A DNA stretch of 64,000 nucleotides, taken from NCBI GenBank assembly GCA_001599915.1, contig BCIG01000011.1:248001-312000 (forward strand), in the 5' to 3' direction. Under the pieces are notes generated by a model. The model was not told where the DNA came from. It made no database searches and saw nothing but the letters and a program-made list of their open reading frames with translations. Position numbers and translations under genes: made by a program. This stretch comes from Symbiotaphrina buchneri (lineage: Eukaryota > Ascomycota > Symbiotaphrinales > Symbiotaphrinaceae). Positions 1 to 11,294 of the stretch are shown in pieces (positions within the stretch are counted from its first letter, which is position 1; every line of letters starts with the position of its first letter).

Positions 1-1473
1 TTTGCTGTGCCTCTTCCGTCTCAGGCCTTTGTCTTCACTCGATAGGGAATCATGATGCTTTAACGCAGCTGCGGTGAGACCAGCACCTATCAAGCCAGCA
101 GCGACAGTGTTCCGCGCAGTATGGCGATCCTTGCTTCTCCTCTTGCGCAATTGCCCTCCATCCTGCACGACAGTCTCCTCCGAGACACCTCTACTATTAC
201 TCTTTTCAGAAGCATTCGTGCGATTTTCTGACGGTCCGCGTCCCTTGATTCTCGTGTAGTCAGAGGAGAGGGCCCGGCGTTCGCTGCCCTCATCCTTATT
301 CGATGCAACAACCTTATGGCGACCAGCCACGTCTGGTGCGCTTGAGGTTTTGGATACTCGGCGGCTACTGCTTCGTTGGGTAGGACTATAATTAGACTCG
401 AGAGACTCTCCACGCTCCTCCTCTAATCTACTTTGGTTCCGCTGTGCCGCATTTTCCCTCTTAAGAGCTGAGAGTTCCGGAAGAATAAGACGGCGGATCG
501 CATCCTCGACCGTCTCGAGTAGTCTAGGATTATTCAAGGAGGATTTGGAAGTGCCGGAGCGGACTGAATACTGATCTCCTGAGCGCCTCTTGGGTGAGAC
601 TTGCGATGCAGTGAGCAGACTGCTCTCAGCACCGCTGGTCAGATCTTCGTCGTGGTGGCTTTTGCTAGATCGTCGGTGTTTCGGCGAAGTAACTCCCTCC
701 ACGTACTCCTTACTCACACTTCTGCTTCTGCTCTGATCACCACGCTTGCGCCTACTGCTAGACTCGCGAGGTCTATGGCCCAGCTTTTCAATGACCTTCT
801 GTGCTATCCTCTCTCTGCTCAAACTCCTGCTTCTTCGCCTAGTGGGCGTTTTCAATTTATCAGCGGTTTCCAGGACAGATCCTCTTGTGGGACTCCGGCT
901 ACGCCTGCGGCGGGGCGTGCGTTCACCGACCGGAACATCCAGGAGACTATCTGGAGGCATGGACGAAATCTCGGAAGTATTAATCATGACTTGTTTGGAC
1001 GCTCTTGGGGAGGTGGTAGCGGAAAGCGGGCTTTGGAGTGGCCGCATGACTTCTATCTCGACGGGTGGACGATTCAGGCCGATATTGGACTCATCTGTTG
1101 CCGAAGCGTAGGACTCGAGGCTCCTGCTGTCAGCACCCTCAACGTGAGCTTTTGGATCAAGCGAGATGCGCTTCGTATACGAAGGCTGCCGCAGTCGGCC
1201 AGTTCCGCTGATTTGTATGTGATCTTCCTGTTCCCGCGCCTTTCGCGCAGCTGATGGGGTGACCTTGACCCTTACGCTCGGCCTCGACTGGACAGTGTCC
1301 CCTCCTCTGCCTGCCTCGAAATATTCGATCAACAGCGACGTTTGTGACTGATGTGTCGTATGCGTAAGTCCGCTGCGGGAATCGCGGTCTGTTCGTTTCG
1401 GTCGTGTTGAAATTGTAATAGGACTACCATCTTCCGGGATTGAGTAAGAGGTACGATCTGTACGACGAGACAT
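1..1473 (-). CDS. Involucrin-repeat-like giant protein, N-terminal part (3' end outside window)
   Basis: A minus-strand frame stays open for 491 codons from an ATG at 1473 to the window edge. It reads as a low-complexity, Ser/Arg-rich protein with MSRRTDRTS and SIPEDGSP at the start, SQTSLLIEYFE, RPSVRVKVTPS, EISSMPPDS, TPRRRRSRSP and a RRRSRSLSRERIAQKVIEKL stretch, then an alanine/glycine-rich AAGLIGAGLTAAAL segment near the window edge. From memory this order matches the N-terminus of the very large fungal proteins annotated as involucrin repeat protein, whose C-terminal coiled-coil repeats would lie beyond position 1. The frame is also open upstream of the ATG back to about 1576, where a stop occurs, so a 5' exon or a different start is possible. 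Function is not established; such proteins are predicted to be disordered or coiled-coil. The family call is fairly secure, the start is not. Confidence 0.72.
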   Translation of the reverse strand, partial: MSRRTDRTSYSIPEDGSPITISTRPKRTDRDSRSGLTHTTHQSQTSLLIEYFEAGRGGDTVQSRPSVRVKVTPSAARKAREQEDHIQISGTGRLRQPSYTKRISLDPKAHVEGADSRSLESYASATDESNIGLNRPPVEIEVMRPLQSPLSATTSPRASKQVMINTSEISSMPPDSLLDVPVGERTPRRRRSRSPTRGSVLETADKLKTPTRRRSRSLSRERIAQKVIEKLGHRPRESSSRRKRGDQSRSRSVSKEYVEGVTSPKHRRSSKSHHDEDLTSGAESSLLTASQVSPKRRSGDQYSVRSGTSKSSLNNPRLLETVEDAIRRLILPELSALKRENAAQRNQSRLEEERGESLESNYSPTQRSSSRRVSKTSSAPDVAGRHKVVASNKDEGSERRALSSDYTRIKGRGPSENRTNASEKSNSRGVSEETVVQDGGQLRKRRSKDRHTARNTVAAGLIGAGLTAAALKHHDSLSSEDKGLRRKRHSK

Positions 1474-3175
1474 ATCTGTGGCCAGATCTGTCCCTGTTAG
1501 GCTCTCACCTGTTGGGTCTGAGCTATCTGTCGGCGCAGGCAACGGCGGCTTCGTGGGCTCCACTCCCATTATCGCTCAATTTTAGGAGGAATCGTCGAAC
1601 AAGTGAAGGGACGGCTGGGTTTGGCAGCTTCCCCTTAGAGCGATTGGTGGGGGCAATCTGGCAGAACCCCGATCCGGATACTGTGCGGAGTGGCATCCAA
1701 ACACAGAGCTCGGACTGAGAGGTTCTGCTGGCCGATTCCCCTTTGCCAGTCAACAGCTAACAAATATCTCGCAAATATTGACACTGCTCGGCATAGCAAA
1801 GGCGTGCGAGCCTAATGAGCGATGTTGACGGTAGGCAAGATACGCAATGGCAGAAGCAGAGGTACAGGCGGAGATGCAGAATAAAGTAAGGTAGATGAGT
1901 GAGTTGGTCTGCAGGGGTGCAGCATGCGGTGAAGTCGCTAAGCACCCAGGGATTGTGATGGGCTGTGCTGGCAGGCGGACAGGCGGGTCGTTGCCAGAGT
2001 ACCGTATTCGTACTCGCGGTGCAGTCGGGGAAGATCAAGCTACTGCAAACGGATTTTTGACGACCTTCGGACCGTTAAGGTAGGTAAGGATAGGTATTGT
2101 GATTGTGATTGGTGTTGTGTATGCGTGGAAGCGCAAGCGCTGGCCAACAGAGGACGGGACCAATTGCTGATCCGCAGGTTCAATCAGGTCCAATCGGGGG
2201 GAAAGCAAAGTAAAGAGTCAAAATAGTATGAAGTCGGGTTTCGAGATGCTATTGTTCTGTCCAGGCAGCTTACTGGGTAAGATGCCTTAGGGGAGAAACA
2301 AAAGAAAGATCTTCCTGCGAGCAAGGGAAGACGGAACCACAACAAAACGGAAACTAAGGCAGTAGTATTCGTAGTGGTAGGAACCTCGTAGGTGCTGATC
2401 ATCGGAGCACAGACTACGAACGACCTCCCGCACCCTGACAACGGGACGAGACGAAAGACAGAAACCAAAGGGCCACTGACAGTTTTCGGGACTTGGCGGA
2501 CGGCGCCAAGGTACCAATCTCATAATAACAGCCCCCAAATAATCATAATATTATACGGTAGGGAATTGCCCAAGCGAATCAAGAGGCCAACAACCAACGA
2601 AAGTACCAAAATTCATCGCCCGGCCCGTCAAGGCCCAAGCCAAACACAATGCAGCAGTGTGTCCGCACCAGTCCTTGACCATGTTGGGATGGCCTTATTG
2701 TAGTCCGGGGTTCGGCCCTTCTGTTCCATCAACTCAACTTAAGCAACGGTCATGCCGTTGCATGCTGTTTCTTGGCTGGAAACAGTAGTCGACCCGGCGT
2801 GCGGCGGCTGCCACCCGTCGTCGTTATACACATCAGAATGGAGTACTGACGAGCCAGTTTGTGAGAGACGTACAGGTGCAAATTCACAGCTGGGAGGCAC
2901 TTGGTCTTATATACGAAGCAGACCTGGTCCACTGACGCATCCCCAAAGGAATGCTGCAAGGAATGTCCTAGTGGGACCTATCGATGTGGAGATCGATAGC
3001 ACTGAATTGTATTACCTCAGATATGCAGGAAGTTAAGAGCCGAGTCGCCGAGTGGTAACAGGTTATAGATTACCTTACGACTGTTATCATGCAGAAGAGC
3101 TAATGTCCCAACTCAATCCTTTTTACTTGTTCACCTGAGACTCCCACAAGATGCTGAGCTACAAAAGAAAGACAA
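1474..3175. other. Intergenic, no gene recognised
   Basis: This 1.7 kb spacer separates the involucrin-like gene from the 3' end of HAS1. The short frames in it have no family resemblance and poor codon character. It may hold the promoter and a 5' exon of the involucrin-like gene. A TAAGGTAGGTAAGGATAGG-type motif near 2080-2100 resembles motifs in other spacers of the window. Confidence 0.5.
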
Positions 3176-5188
3176 CTAATCCCTATCCACATCCGTCCTC
3201 TTCCGCTTGAACTGCCCACCTTGCCTCGGCTGACTGCCATACGCCCGACGTCCCTGCGATTTCTTGTCCCGACTCATGCTTGCTCCAAGAGTGATATCGA
3301 CCCTTGGTGGGGTCGAGAAGCCAAAGCTTTTGGCCACCTTGACCAGGTCGAGCTTGTGTACGTCGAACACGGACCGCAGACTATGGGAAGCATAGGCCTG
3401 CAGATAGGAGCGGTAGCCTTCTTTTGCGGACTGTGCACCAAGAGTAATCAGCAAACGAAGCTCTTGCAGGAGCGAAAATGGGACCGCGGCGACGGTGACG
3501 TACCTTATTCAAATAGTAATTCTGTCCAATGAGTTTCTCAAGTTGTGATTGTACGTTGACAATACGTTTGGCCGGAAATTCAAACTCGACGACCGGCACT
3601 CTTGCTTCTTTCAGATGCTTCAAGAAGCCGACCTCTGATGGCTGCAAGAACATCAGACTTCGTCCTTTCGCGTTGGCACCCCTTGCCGTTCGTCCAACAC
3701 GGTGGATGTAATCCCGAGGATCGTCGGGAGGGTCAAATTGCACGATCCAATCGACTGCGGGAATGTCCAAGCCACGAGCCGCTACATCTGTACAGATGAG
3801 CGTTCCTTGCTTGGCGTTGCAAAATTCGAAGAAGGTGTTGGTGCGCTTCTGTTGTTTCTGCTTGCCATGAAGATCAAGCACAGGCAGGTCAATGTAGTTG
3901 AGGAGCTCAGCGTGGTATTTGACACAGTTGCAGCTGGAGAAGAAGACAATGATCTTCTTCTTGAGGTTCCGCTTGAGAAAGGAGAACAGCAACAGGAAAC
4001 GTTTATCCGAGTCGCAGATGACGTAGCCCTGCTCTAGCCCTTCCACAGTACTATGTTCTTTCCTATGATCCACATTGATGTAGAGCGGTCCGGGCCGCAG
4101 TGATATCCTCGCTAGATCTTCGACCTTGGTTGTCTGCGTTGCAGAGAAGAGCATGGTCTGCCTGTCCTCATTGGGGAGAATCTTCACAATCTGCCGCATC
4201 TCGTCTTCGAAACCGACCTCCAATATACGGTCCGCCTCATCAATTACCAATGCCTTGATATTTTTGTAGACAAAGCCTTGTGTATTCTGCAGATGGTCCA
4301 GTAGACGCCCCGGTGTAGCAATCAAGAGATTGACGCCTTTCTGTAACTTTTCCGCTTCGGCCCTGCGGTTCGCTCCTCCGATAACTATGCCATACGTCTG
4401 AGAATGATGCGCCATGAGCTCTCTAGCCACACCAAATATCTGCAGCGCTAACTCTCTTGTCGGTGAGACAACAATGACTCCAGTTCCTAGACTATGTCAG
4501 CAGGCCTCGCGGGATGAATCGCAGCCGTTGTCAACGTACCATTTCTGGGCTTGAAGCGCAGCGAGCTCAGCATCTCTACCGCAGGGATCAGAAAAGCAAG
4601 AGTCTTCCCGGATCCCGTCTTTGCCGCTCCAAGTACGTCTCGTCCAGCTAATAATGGCGGTATCCCCCTCTGCTGAATTTCTGTCATCTCCTGGAACTTC
4701 ATGTCCTCCAAGGCCTTCATTGTCTTTTCAGAGAGGTTTAAGTCTGAGAATTTCCGCGGATCCGCCCCGGTACTTGGCAAAGACAATGCTGAGCCTGAGG
4801 GAAGATCCTGTCCTGTTTCCCCGTCCCGACTTGGCCCATTCATATGTTCATCTTGATCTTCTTTGGCTTCATCAGCTTCACCGTCGGCAATAGCTTTCTC
4901 CTGGAGGAGCTGGTCATTGACGTCTTCTTCAGGTGCTGCATCTTCCGAGTCGAACGACCCTTCTGTTTCGCCATCCTCGGTAGAGCCGCGTGCGCGCTTC
5001 GCTTTCTTAGATGGCTTCTCTGATGCAGATGGTCTTACTCGAGGTGCGCCTTCTGTTGCTGGCGGCGCGGTTGCAACAGGATCCTTTGAGGCCGCATCTG
5101 CAGCGGCGGAAGGATCCTTGGAAGAAGTGCCGTGCTTCCTCTTCCGCTTCTTGGAGTGTATCTCGGCACCGTCCATGCTTGCGCTCAT
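3176..5188 (-). CDS. HAS1: ATP-dependent RNA helicase Has1 (DEAD-box)
   Basis: Three exons (4540-5188, 3504-4486, 3176-3430) give 628 residues. The introns of 53 and 73 bp have GTACGT donors, and joining across them restores [13 protein letters not shown] and [13 protein letters not shown]. An acidic/basic low-complexity leader of about 150 residues precedes the helicase core. The core has a Q motif (FQEMTEIQQ), Walker [14 protein letters not shown] box [10 protein letters not shown], motif III FSAT, the TDVAARGLD block and HRVGRTARG. It is followed by the Has1-type tail ([21 protein letters not shown]) and a basic C-terminus. Has1 is a nucleolar helicase needed for 40S and 60S ribosomal subunit biogenesis. 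The length fits fungal orthologues. The gene stands alone, tail towards the involucrin-like gene. Confidence 0.95.
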
Positions 5189-5873
5189 TATGGGGGATGA
5201 TGGTTAGTGTGTCTTTTTGCCTCCCGACGACAAAAATTGGAGGGTTGATGCTTTTTTGTCGCACGGACCGCCTTAGTTCTTCACCGCTTACACCTTGCAA
5301 CCAATCAGCTTGCAACCTACGAACCTTACCGCACGTTTGCTGGCAACTCCGCTTGCCGAGAGACGGCGAGGCAAAGCAAACACGGCAGCGAAGCAGATAT
5401 GGCAAATAAGTACGACGCAGTTCTTGGAGTAAGGTAGTTACTAAAGACAAGGATAGCTCCTAAGGTATGTGCATGAAAACCAGAACAACAAAAAGAAACA
5501 AAACGCCCTTTAGGATGCATGGCTAATGCAAGATCTTCCAATGCTAAAAGTACCGCATGCAGAACCACAGCTTGTGCCGCTACCAGGATGAAAACAGGCT
5601 CACGCAAAGAAAGCAACCGACTCTCGCCGAGGTCACCATGCAACGGTAAGAGAGGAAAACAGTCCAGGGTAAGGGGAACCGAGGAGGCTACTCAATTACT
5701 GGGGACATGTCAGCGACTCCTTCAATCCTGAAGCACATGGCGGGGACTTACTATATCTCCAATGGCGCTAGCTGGTCGATGCTGTATAGCCAGTTACCGC
5801 CTGATTCCTCGCGTACAAGCCTGATCGTGCCAATGTCAGCTCACAATTCCAACATCTCTGGGCTCAAGGCCAC
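5189..5873. other. Intergenic between HAS1 and the phospholipase D gene
   Basis: Contains the HAS1 promoter and the 3' flank of the downstream phospholipase D gene. Frames here on either strand look like random open reading and overlap no recognisable domain. Confidence 0.5.
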
Positions 5874-8800
5874 TTACCAATCCGTAGGCCAGATGACCAG
5901 GTGCCCTTGCACTTGTTTCAACAATTCCTCCGCTTCGGCAGGATCCATCAATTCGTCACTTGCGTGGAACTCGCGCTTGCTCGACTTCGTGGTTGCCCTT
6001 CTCCTCCGGCGTTTCTCTGTCTCCGTAGCGGTATGCTTAGACGAGTCCGCTTTGAAGACCGGGCTTTGCTTTGCCACCGGGTGAGCTCTTTCTGGGTCCG
6101 GTGAGGCGTCATTAGTCACTGGCAATGTAGAAGAGTTACTTGGGCTATCGTTTGTTGCCCTTAGAGCGGCTTTCTCGTCAAAGTCCCTCTGAGCTGATTG
6201 CTTCTCGTTGCTCTCACGCCCTGTCCCGGGACGATGTTGTTGCCCACTCTCAGCCTTTCCTGCCCAGTCCTGAACTGATTCTTCCGAAACAGCCTTGCCG
6301 CTCGTTCCTGAAGTGACCTTTTCCATGACCTTTCCACCCAAATCGCCCACCTTTAACGCCGGGGCCATGACCTTGTCGGCAAATATTCCTTGACCTGGTG
6401 GTCCACTTCTGGCTTGGTGGTGTTCTTGCTGCATCCTGGTCTCACCATTGCCGCCCTGAGCTCGCGCGAAACGCTCGGAGTACGCGGCATATTCCTTGTA
6501 CTCTTTCCACCCCTTGACTTCGTTGTCCGGCATGCACCTGAAGACGTTCCGGAAAAGTTTAGTATTGTTCTCAGCAACAGTATGCCATACATCCAGGTAG
6601 AACGAGTCGCTCAGTGGATCCCGCATGCAGTCTTTATGTACAACAGGGCGCTGCATCTCGGCTGCCAGATGAGGGATGCCGTCAGAGGATGTTTTCGAAT
6701 TGCTGCGATGCACAGGAGGGCCCCCAATGTCAGTGTCGTCCGTTGTAGGCAGCGGTGGAAGTTGAGAGACAAGTGGAAGGCCCATTTGTGTGGTTGAAAG
6801 ACGCACTGGCCCAGGTGGAGGAGGAATCTTGGAATTGCCGAGGTCTTCGGCGGTCTGAGATCTGTCAGTCGAAGCACCCCGGGCGGTCTTCCTTGGCGAC
6901 ATTAGGGTGCCCTTTCCCTCTGGGGCAAGATCGCTGACGAGCACTTCCTTCGGTCCAGGTATTATCTCCGAATCCCTACCGGCACCATATTGTGGCTTCA
7001 TCACCTCCATCTTATCGTATCCTCGCCCATCGACGTCAAGCTTGTGCTGGGCATTTCCAGTAACGCGAGGGTCCTCAGTGACTCTCTTGGTCGTTTTCAG
7101 GTTAGGATTGTTCGCTTGTTCCCAATCAATGTCATGATTGAAGCTGAACATCTCTTCCGACCTAGCGATAATCTCGTCTTGAAGACGATGTTTGGAGAAG
7201 AGAAGCTTTTGTTCAGTCTCTCCATCCGACGCAGCAGATTCGATGGAAGAATTATCTCCATCATGAAAGCGATCCATATCGCGCTCCCAGTTTCGATAGC
7301 GACCTTCTTCTTGCTCCTGTAGTTCCTCTTCCATGGCCTCGTCAACGTCCACACCCAGATGCTCTCGCATCAGACGCATGCGCAGTGTATGAGGAAACCG
7401 CCCTACCAGGTAAGGCTCCCCACTCATCGTGGACCATAGCATGTCAGTGTCCCTGACGATAGCTGCACACTCAGAATCTCTGGAGCCGAGCATCGAACGC
7501 TCATTGATGTTAGCTGATCCAATGATGGCAACGCGATCATCGACGATCATGCATTTGGCGTGAATGTAAAGTTGTTCAGTAACAAGTTGTTTGTTAGGCC
7601 CTATCTTTCCCCATGACCTCAAGCTAAAGAACTGTATCCAGTCTTCTGGCTCAATGCCGGCCGCTCTTAGCCTCCCAAATATCGACGTCTCCCCGCGGCA
7701 GATACTACGGTATTGACATTGCATAATCAGACGGACGCTGGTGCCATCCTGACTGTCGACTGTATTTTGAAAGCCTGGCATAAGCGGTATGACGATAACA
7801 GCTCGCCATTCTTCGTTATTGTGGTGTGCCCTGATGATACGCTCCACTAATGCGTCTCCGATCGTATTCTCGATCCTTGTCCCTTCCACTTCGCAACTAG
7901 TGATGAAAAACTGATTTTCAATGTAGACGAAGTGCTCAGATGCTTCTATGCTCTTGATATAAGCATCCATTATGCTGTGCTCCGTCCTGTCCGGGGTTCC
8001 GATTGACCACCAACAAGCTGAGCGTAGGATCTGCACTTCGCAGGTTCCGTCCAGGCCAAGAGCTTCTAGGTCAGCGTGATTGAAATCTGGAGGAGGCAAA
8101 AGAAAAGGGGTGGGCCGCGTTGGCTTTCGCTGCCTTAAGATATAGTTCCACCGTTGGACAAAGTGCCTGGTAAGATCTCTAGCAGGTTGCCCGACAACCT
8201 GCATGGAGATGTCATGCCATGGCATCCTGGGAACCTTGGTCCGATCATACATTTCCTCGTATGGCTTGTCCAGTGCATAGAAGTCTTGCACTCTCGGATT
8301 TGAATAGTCCTTTCCAGGCCACAACTGGCAATGGTCTGCGTCTTTGGGCATGTCAGAAAGCTCAAATCCTGTAAGTTTGTCATCGACCACTGGATGTTGC
8401 GGGGTATCCCATCGTCCAAAGCACAGGTCTATGCCGCCAACGAAAGCGACCATATGATCCACAATACAGATCTTCTCATGGTGGGCCCAGAAGAACGTGT
8501 TCTGCCTGAACTGATTCGGCGACCTCTGCACAAATACATTGGGATGTAGATCAAGCAGCGAGAATTTGCTGTACTCCGAATCTATAGGTATGGCCGAATT
8601 GATGTTCCTGTACATTATCACGAAAACCTTGACGCCTTCCTGAGCCTTGCGCTGGAGAAGCCGGTCCAGCCTCCATTTCTGGCTAATGGCCGCCGGACGA
8701 CGCATGTATAGCTCAGGGCTGAGCCACCAATCGTGGATATAGATGACATCTCTGGCCATACTGATGGCCCGGGATACGTTCCACATGTAGTCTCTGCCAT

Positions 8801-11294
8801 CTACAAGCCACTGAGCAAAGACGCCCTCTCTGACCGGCGCAAAACTATCAAACCGATTCTTTTTCGCCCACTGAGTGCTTGAGACCATGAATCTTATCGA
8901 TTCCTCGAACTGAGAGAGTTGGCGCTCATTCCTGGCAAGTAGTTTGATTTTGCGCTCCGCGTTACGGATCTTCAAAGTGTGATGTTTTGGAGTCGGAGTA
9001 GACTTTTTGGCCGAGGTCGCCATCGCATGCAGCTTCTCATCACTCTTAACCTGCTGCTTCTTCGATTGGATGGAGAAATCATAGTCAACAAGGAAAACAT
9101 CGTAGATATTCATCTCCTCTGGCGAATCCACGCAAACAATATAGCTATGTCGTACGAGAAACCATTTGGGAGAGTGCCGTCTCTTTATCAGCAGCGGTTT
9201 CCACGCTTTTCTGAAATCTAATCCTGAACCGGAACGGATAACGAGGAGTCCCTCCTTTCCGTGATAGCTCCCTTCTGCTGCAAGTCGAACACCGAGGGCC
9301 GATAGCTCCAAAAATTTGCAGAGACGATTGCTGTCAGCTCTGAATATCAGATATCTAATCATCTGCTGTAAGTATACTTCCAGTTTTCTCCGTTGTCGCT
9401 CATTGTAAGTATCTTTCCGAGGATACCCTGGAATCACCGCAGCTACCAGGTTGGTGGGCAAGTCCCCCACGTGGGAACCAGCGGTACTGGATTTTCGCCT
9501 GTTCAGAGCTAATGAAGGTCTCCTTTTCTTCTTTTTATGGGCTCTCTCCGGACCGCTAGCCTCCCCTGCACTCGGGCCAGTCTCTTCCGCTCGATCTTCG
9601 TCATCGTCGTCGAAGACGTCTTCAAGGCCTCTGACCCCTTTCAGATACGGAAACGCCGTGCGTGGAAAATGGGGAAGTTTGGGCCTCTTCGAGTCTTCGC
9701 CCTTGAACCGGTCCGCGCCGTGCTGCAATTTATAGCGTAGATGCAGATTGGCGAAATCCCTGAAGGATCGATGAATGACCCACTTCATTCGGGTCATGCC
9801 GCTTCCATATTCTAACTCAATCCTAAAAATCATATGACGGCCTTCTGCCGTTCTGACATCGGAGCGTCTGTTCTCATCCACGCCCTTGCTGTCTGTAATT
9901 CGTACTTTCAGCTGCTCGAGAAGAATTGGGATTCGCTTATTGCCATGCTCATCTCTCTGGAACATACTTGCTACTATGAGAGCTGCAGGTGTCCCAGCAG
10001 CAAGTTCTGCGAGAAGTTCCGTTGATTTGGCATAGTCAATCTTGTTTTGTTCCTTCTTTCTCTGACCGATCATCTTCAAGCCTGCCTTTAGTTGCCGCCA
10101 TTTCTGTGCGCTCAGGCTGGATGTGCGGTCGCCGCGAAGTCTCCAGGCAGCCGGGGTCAATTCTCCGTTCTCAGTTCCCCCGCCAAAGCCGGTGAACCGC
10201 CTGAAATTTGTCGGTCTCCTGCCGTCCGGCGTGCTGCCTTGCCTGCTTCCCCCAAAACTCTGGCCTCTGGCATTTTGGACCCAATTGCTTCCCCGCCTCC
10301 AAGCACTTGGCTTAGTGAGTCTGTTTCTGCCCTCATCTTCGGATAAGCCTTGTCGACTTTGCTCCGGGATGTCTGTCATCGTAGCCCTCCGTCGCATGAA
10401 GTGAGGTCGTAAGCTCTCCCCCGTTCTGGAGACGGTAGGCGACATATGCCAGAAATGTTTATCGTGCTGTAACGGGGTCCGAGGAGTGGCTGGAGCCGTT
10501 TGAGTCCCGCCTTCGGTTCGTCTCCTATTTTGCTTCCCTTTCCTCCTGGGTGCAGATGCAGGCCCTGCGTCGACATCATCATCGCTGTCTTCCACGTCCG
10601 CATCTGCCTCACTTCCCCGCCTCAGGTCAGGGGGTTGTCTGCCATCCATCGTCGAGTCCTCTGAACTCCTCCTTGTCGGTGTCACATTTCCGATTGAGTT
10701 TTCGCCGACTGTAAAGGCACTTTGACTTCGAACATGACTCGAGAGTCCCGGAGATCCCACGAAGGCCTTCATTTTTGACATCAATGCTTGGATTCTGTCT
10801 CTATTGGGGCTCTCGGCATCCCCGGGCATTGTCGACTCATGTTGAGGGCCCCAGTAGTCTTGCTGGTAACCTATTAGCCCTCCCCCCTGACATTTTATGT
10901 TGCACCATCTGGGACTTACAGGGTCTTCCAACGACGAGTTCTGCAGTTGCATTGACGAGGGCTCAGATAACCCTGCTCTCCCATCGGGTCCTTGAGTGGG
11001 ATGGTCCGGGGGCGCCGCGGCGATGGCTTCCTCCTCGGCGAAATTTACTGAAGCTGCCGCTTTACGGGAGCTAGGTTTCTCATTGCGTAGTCCATCGGAA
11101 GGAGGCACCCAAGCGCCATGCTCTGCTTGAAGGGACGGGGTCCCCAGGCGTAGAGCACTTAGTGAAGGGCCCCCGGACGGATCGACCCCGGTCAGAGGTG
11201 AGACGTCACCAGGACTGCCGTTGCGGGGGAAGTTTGACTCATGGTCCACAGATATGGCTGTGGCCATAGCATGTAAAGCTAACGGACGCTTCAA
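5874..11294 (-). CDS. Phospholipase D (Spo14/PLD1 type, PX-PH-PLDc)
   Basis: A single uninterrupted frame of 1806 codons. The first about 450 residues are disordered and basic. A PX-like region follows (about 465-665: KVRITDSK, the MKWVIHRSFRDFANLH block, then YLQQMIRYLIFR), then a PH-like region (about 675-800). The catalytic core has both HKD motifs intact: HEKICIVD near residue 935 and HAKCMIVDD near 1243, each fitting HxKxxxxD, followed by GSANINERS. The C-terminal 400 residues are low-complexity. Phospholipase D cleaves phosphatidylcholine to phosphatidic acid and choline; PX and PH modules target it to phosphoinositide membranes, and in yeast it is required for sporulation. A basic/acidic insertion (DDDDED, then KKKKRRPS) splits the PX region. 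Two in-frame Met codons lie close together at the start; the first was used. Confidence is high for the family, moderate for the exact start. Confidence 0.94.
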   Translation of the reverse strand: MKRPLALHAMATAISVDHESNFPRNGSPGDVSPLTGVDPSGGPSLSALRLGTPSLQAEHGAWVPPSDGLRNEKPSSRKAAASVNFAEEEAIAAAPPDHPTQGPDGRAGLSEPSSMQLQNSSLEDPVSPRWCNIKCQGGGLIGYQQDYWGPQHESTMPGDAESPNRDRIQALMSKMKAFVGSPGLSSHVRSQSAFTVGENSIGNVTPTRRSSEDSTMDGRQPPDLRRGSEADADVEDSDDDVDAGPASAPRRKGKQNRRRTEGGTQTAPATPRTPLQHDKHFWHMSPTVSRTGESLRPHFMRRRATMTDIPEQSRQGLSEDEGRNRLTKPSAWRRGSNWVQNARGQSFGGSRQGSTPDGRRPTNFRRFTGFGGGTENGELTPAAWRLRGDRTSSLSAQKWRQLKAGLKMIGQRKKEQNKIDYAKSTELLAELAAGTPAALIVASMFQRDEHGNKRIPILLEQLKVRITDSKGVDENRRSDVRTAEGRHMIFRIELEYGSGMTRMKWVIHRSFRDFANLHLRYKLQHGADRFKGEDSKRPKLPHFPRTAFPYLKGVRGLEDVFDDDDEDRAEETGPSAGEASGPERAHKKKKRRPSLALNRRKSSTAGSHVGDLPTNLVAAVIPGYPRKDTYNERQRRKLEVYLQQMIRYLIFRADSNRLCKFLELSALGVRLAAEGSYHGKEGLLVIRSGSGLDFRKAWKPLLIKRRHSPKWFLVRHSYIVCVDSPEEMNIYDVFLVDYDFSIQSKKQQVKSDEKLHAMATSAKKSTPTPKHHTLKIRNAERKIKLLARNERQLSQFEESIRFMVSSTQWAKKNRFDSFAPVREGVFAQWLVDGRDYMWNVSRAISMARDVIYIHDWWLSPELYMRRPAAISQKWRLDRLLQRKAQEGVKVFVIMYRNINSAIPIDSEYSKFSLLDLHPNVFVQRSPNQFRQNTFFWAHHEKICIVDHMVAFVGGIDLCFGRWDTPQHPVVDDKLTGFELSDMPKDADHCQLWPGKDYSNPRVQDFYALDKPYEEMYDRTKVPRMPWHDISMQVVGQPARDLTRHFVQRWNYILRQRKPTRPTPFLLPPPDFNHADLEALGLDGTCEVQILRSACWWSIGTPDRTEHSIMDAYIKSIEASEHFVYIENQFFITSCEVEGTRIENTIGDALVERIIRAHHNNEEWRAVIVIPLMPGFQNTVDSQDGTSVRLIMQCQYRSICRGETSIFGRLRAAGIEPEDWIQFFSLRSWGKIGPNKQLVTEQLYIHAKCMIVDDRVAIIGSANINERSMLGSRDSECAAIVRDTDMLWSTMSGEPYLVGRFPHTLRMRLMREHLGVDVDEAMEEELQEQEEGRYRNWERDMDRFHDGDNSSIESAASDGETEQKLLFSKHRLQDEIIARSEEMFSFNHDIDWEQANNPNLKTTKRVTEDPRVTGNAQHKLDVDGRGYDKMEVMKPQYGAGRDSEIIPGPKEVLVSDLAPEGKGTLMSPRKTARGASTDRSQTAEDLGNSKIPPPPGPVRLSTTQMGLPLVSQLPPLPTTDDTDIGGPPVHRSNSKTSSDGIPHLAAEMQRPVVHKDCMRDPLSDSFYLDVWHTVAENNTKLFRNVFRCMPDNEVKGWKEYKEYAAYSERFARAQGGNGETRMQQEHHQARSGPPGQGIFADKVMAPALKVGDLGGKVMEKVTSGTSGKAVSEESVQDWAGKAESGQQHRPGTGRESNEKQSAQRDFDEKAALRATNDSPSNSSTLPVTNDASPDPERAHPVAKQSPVFKADSSKHTATETEKRRRRRATTKSSKREFHASDELMDPAEAEELLKQVQGHLVIWPTDW

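Noticed and set aside
601-1254. Plus-strand frame of 217 codons at the left edge
   Set aside because: It is the antisense shadow of the Ser/Arg-rich involucrin-like gene, whose minus-strand frame is open for 491 codons and matches a known family.
5007-5450. Two overlapping frames upstream and within the HAS1 start
   Set aside because: Both overlap the HAS1 first exon in other frames and show no domain.
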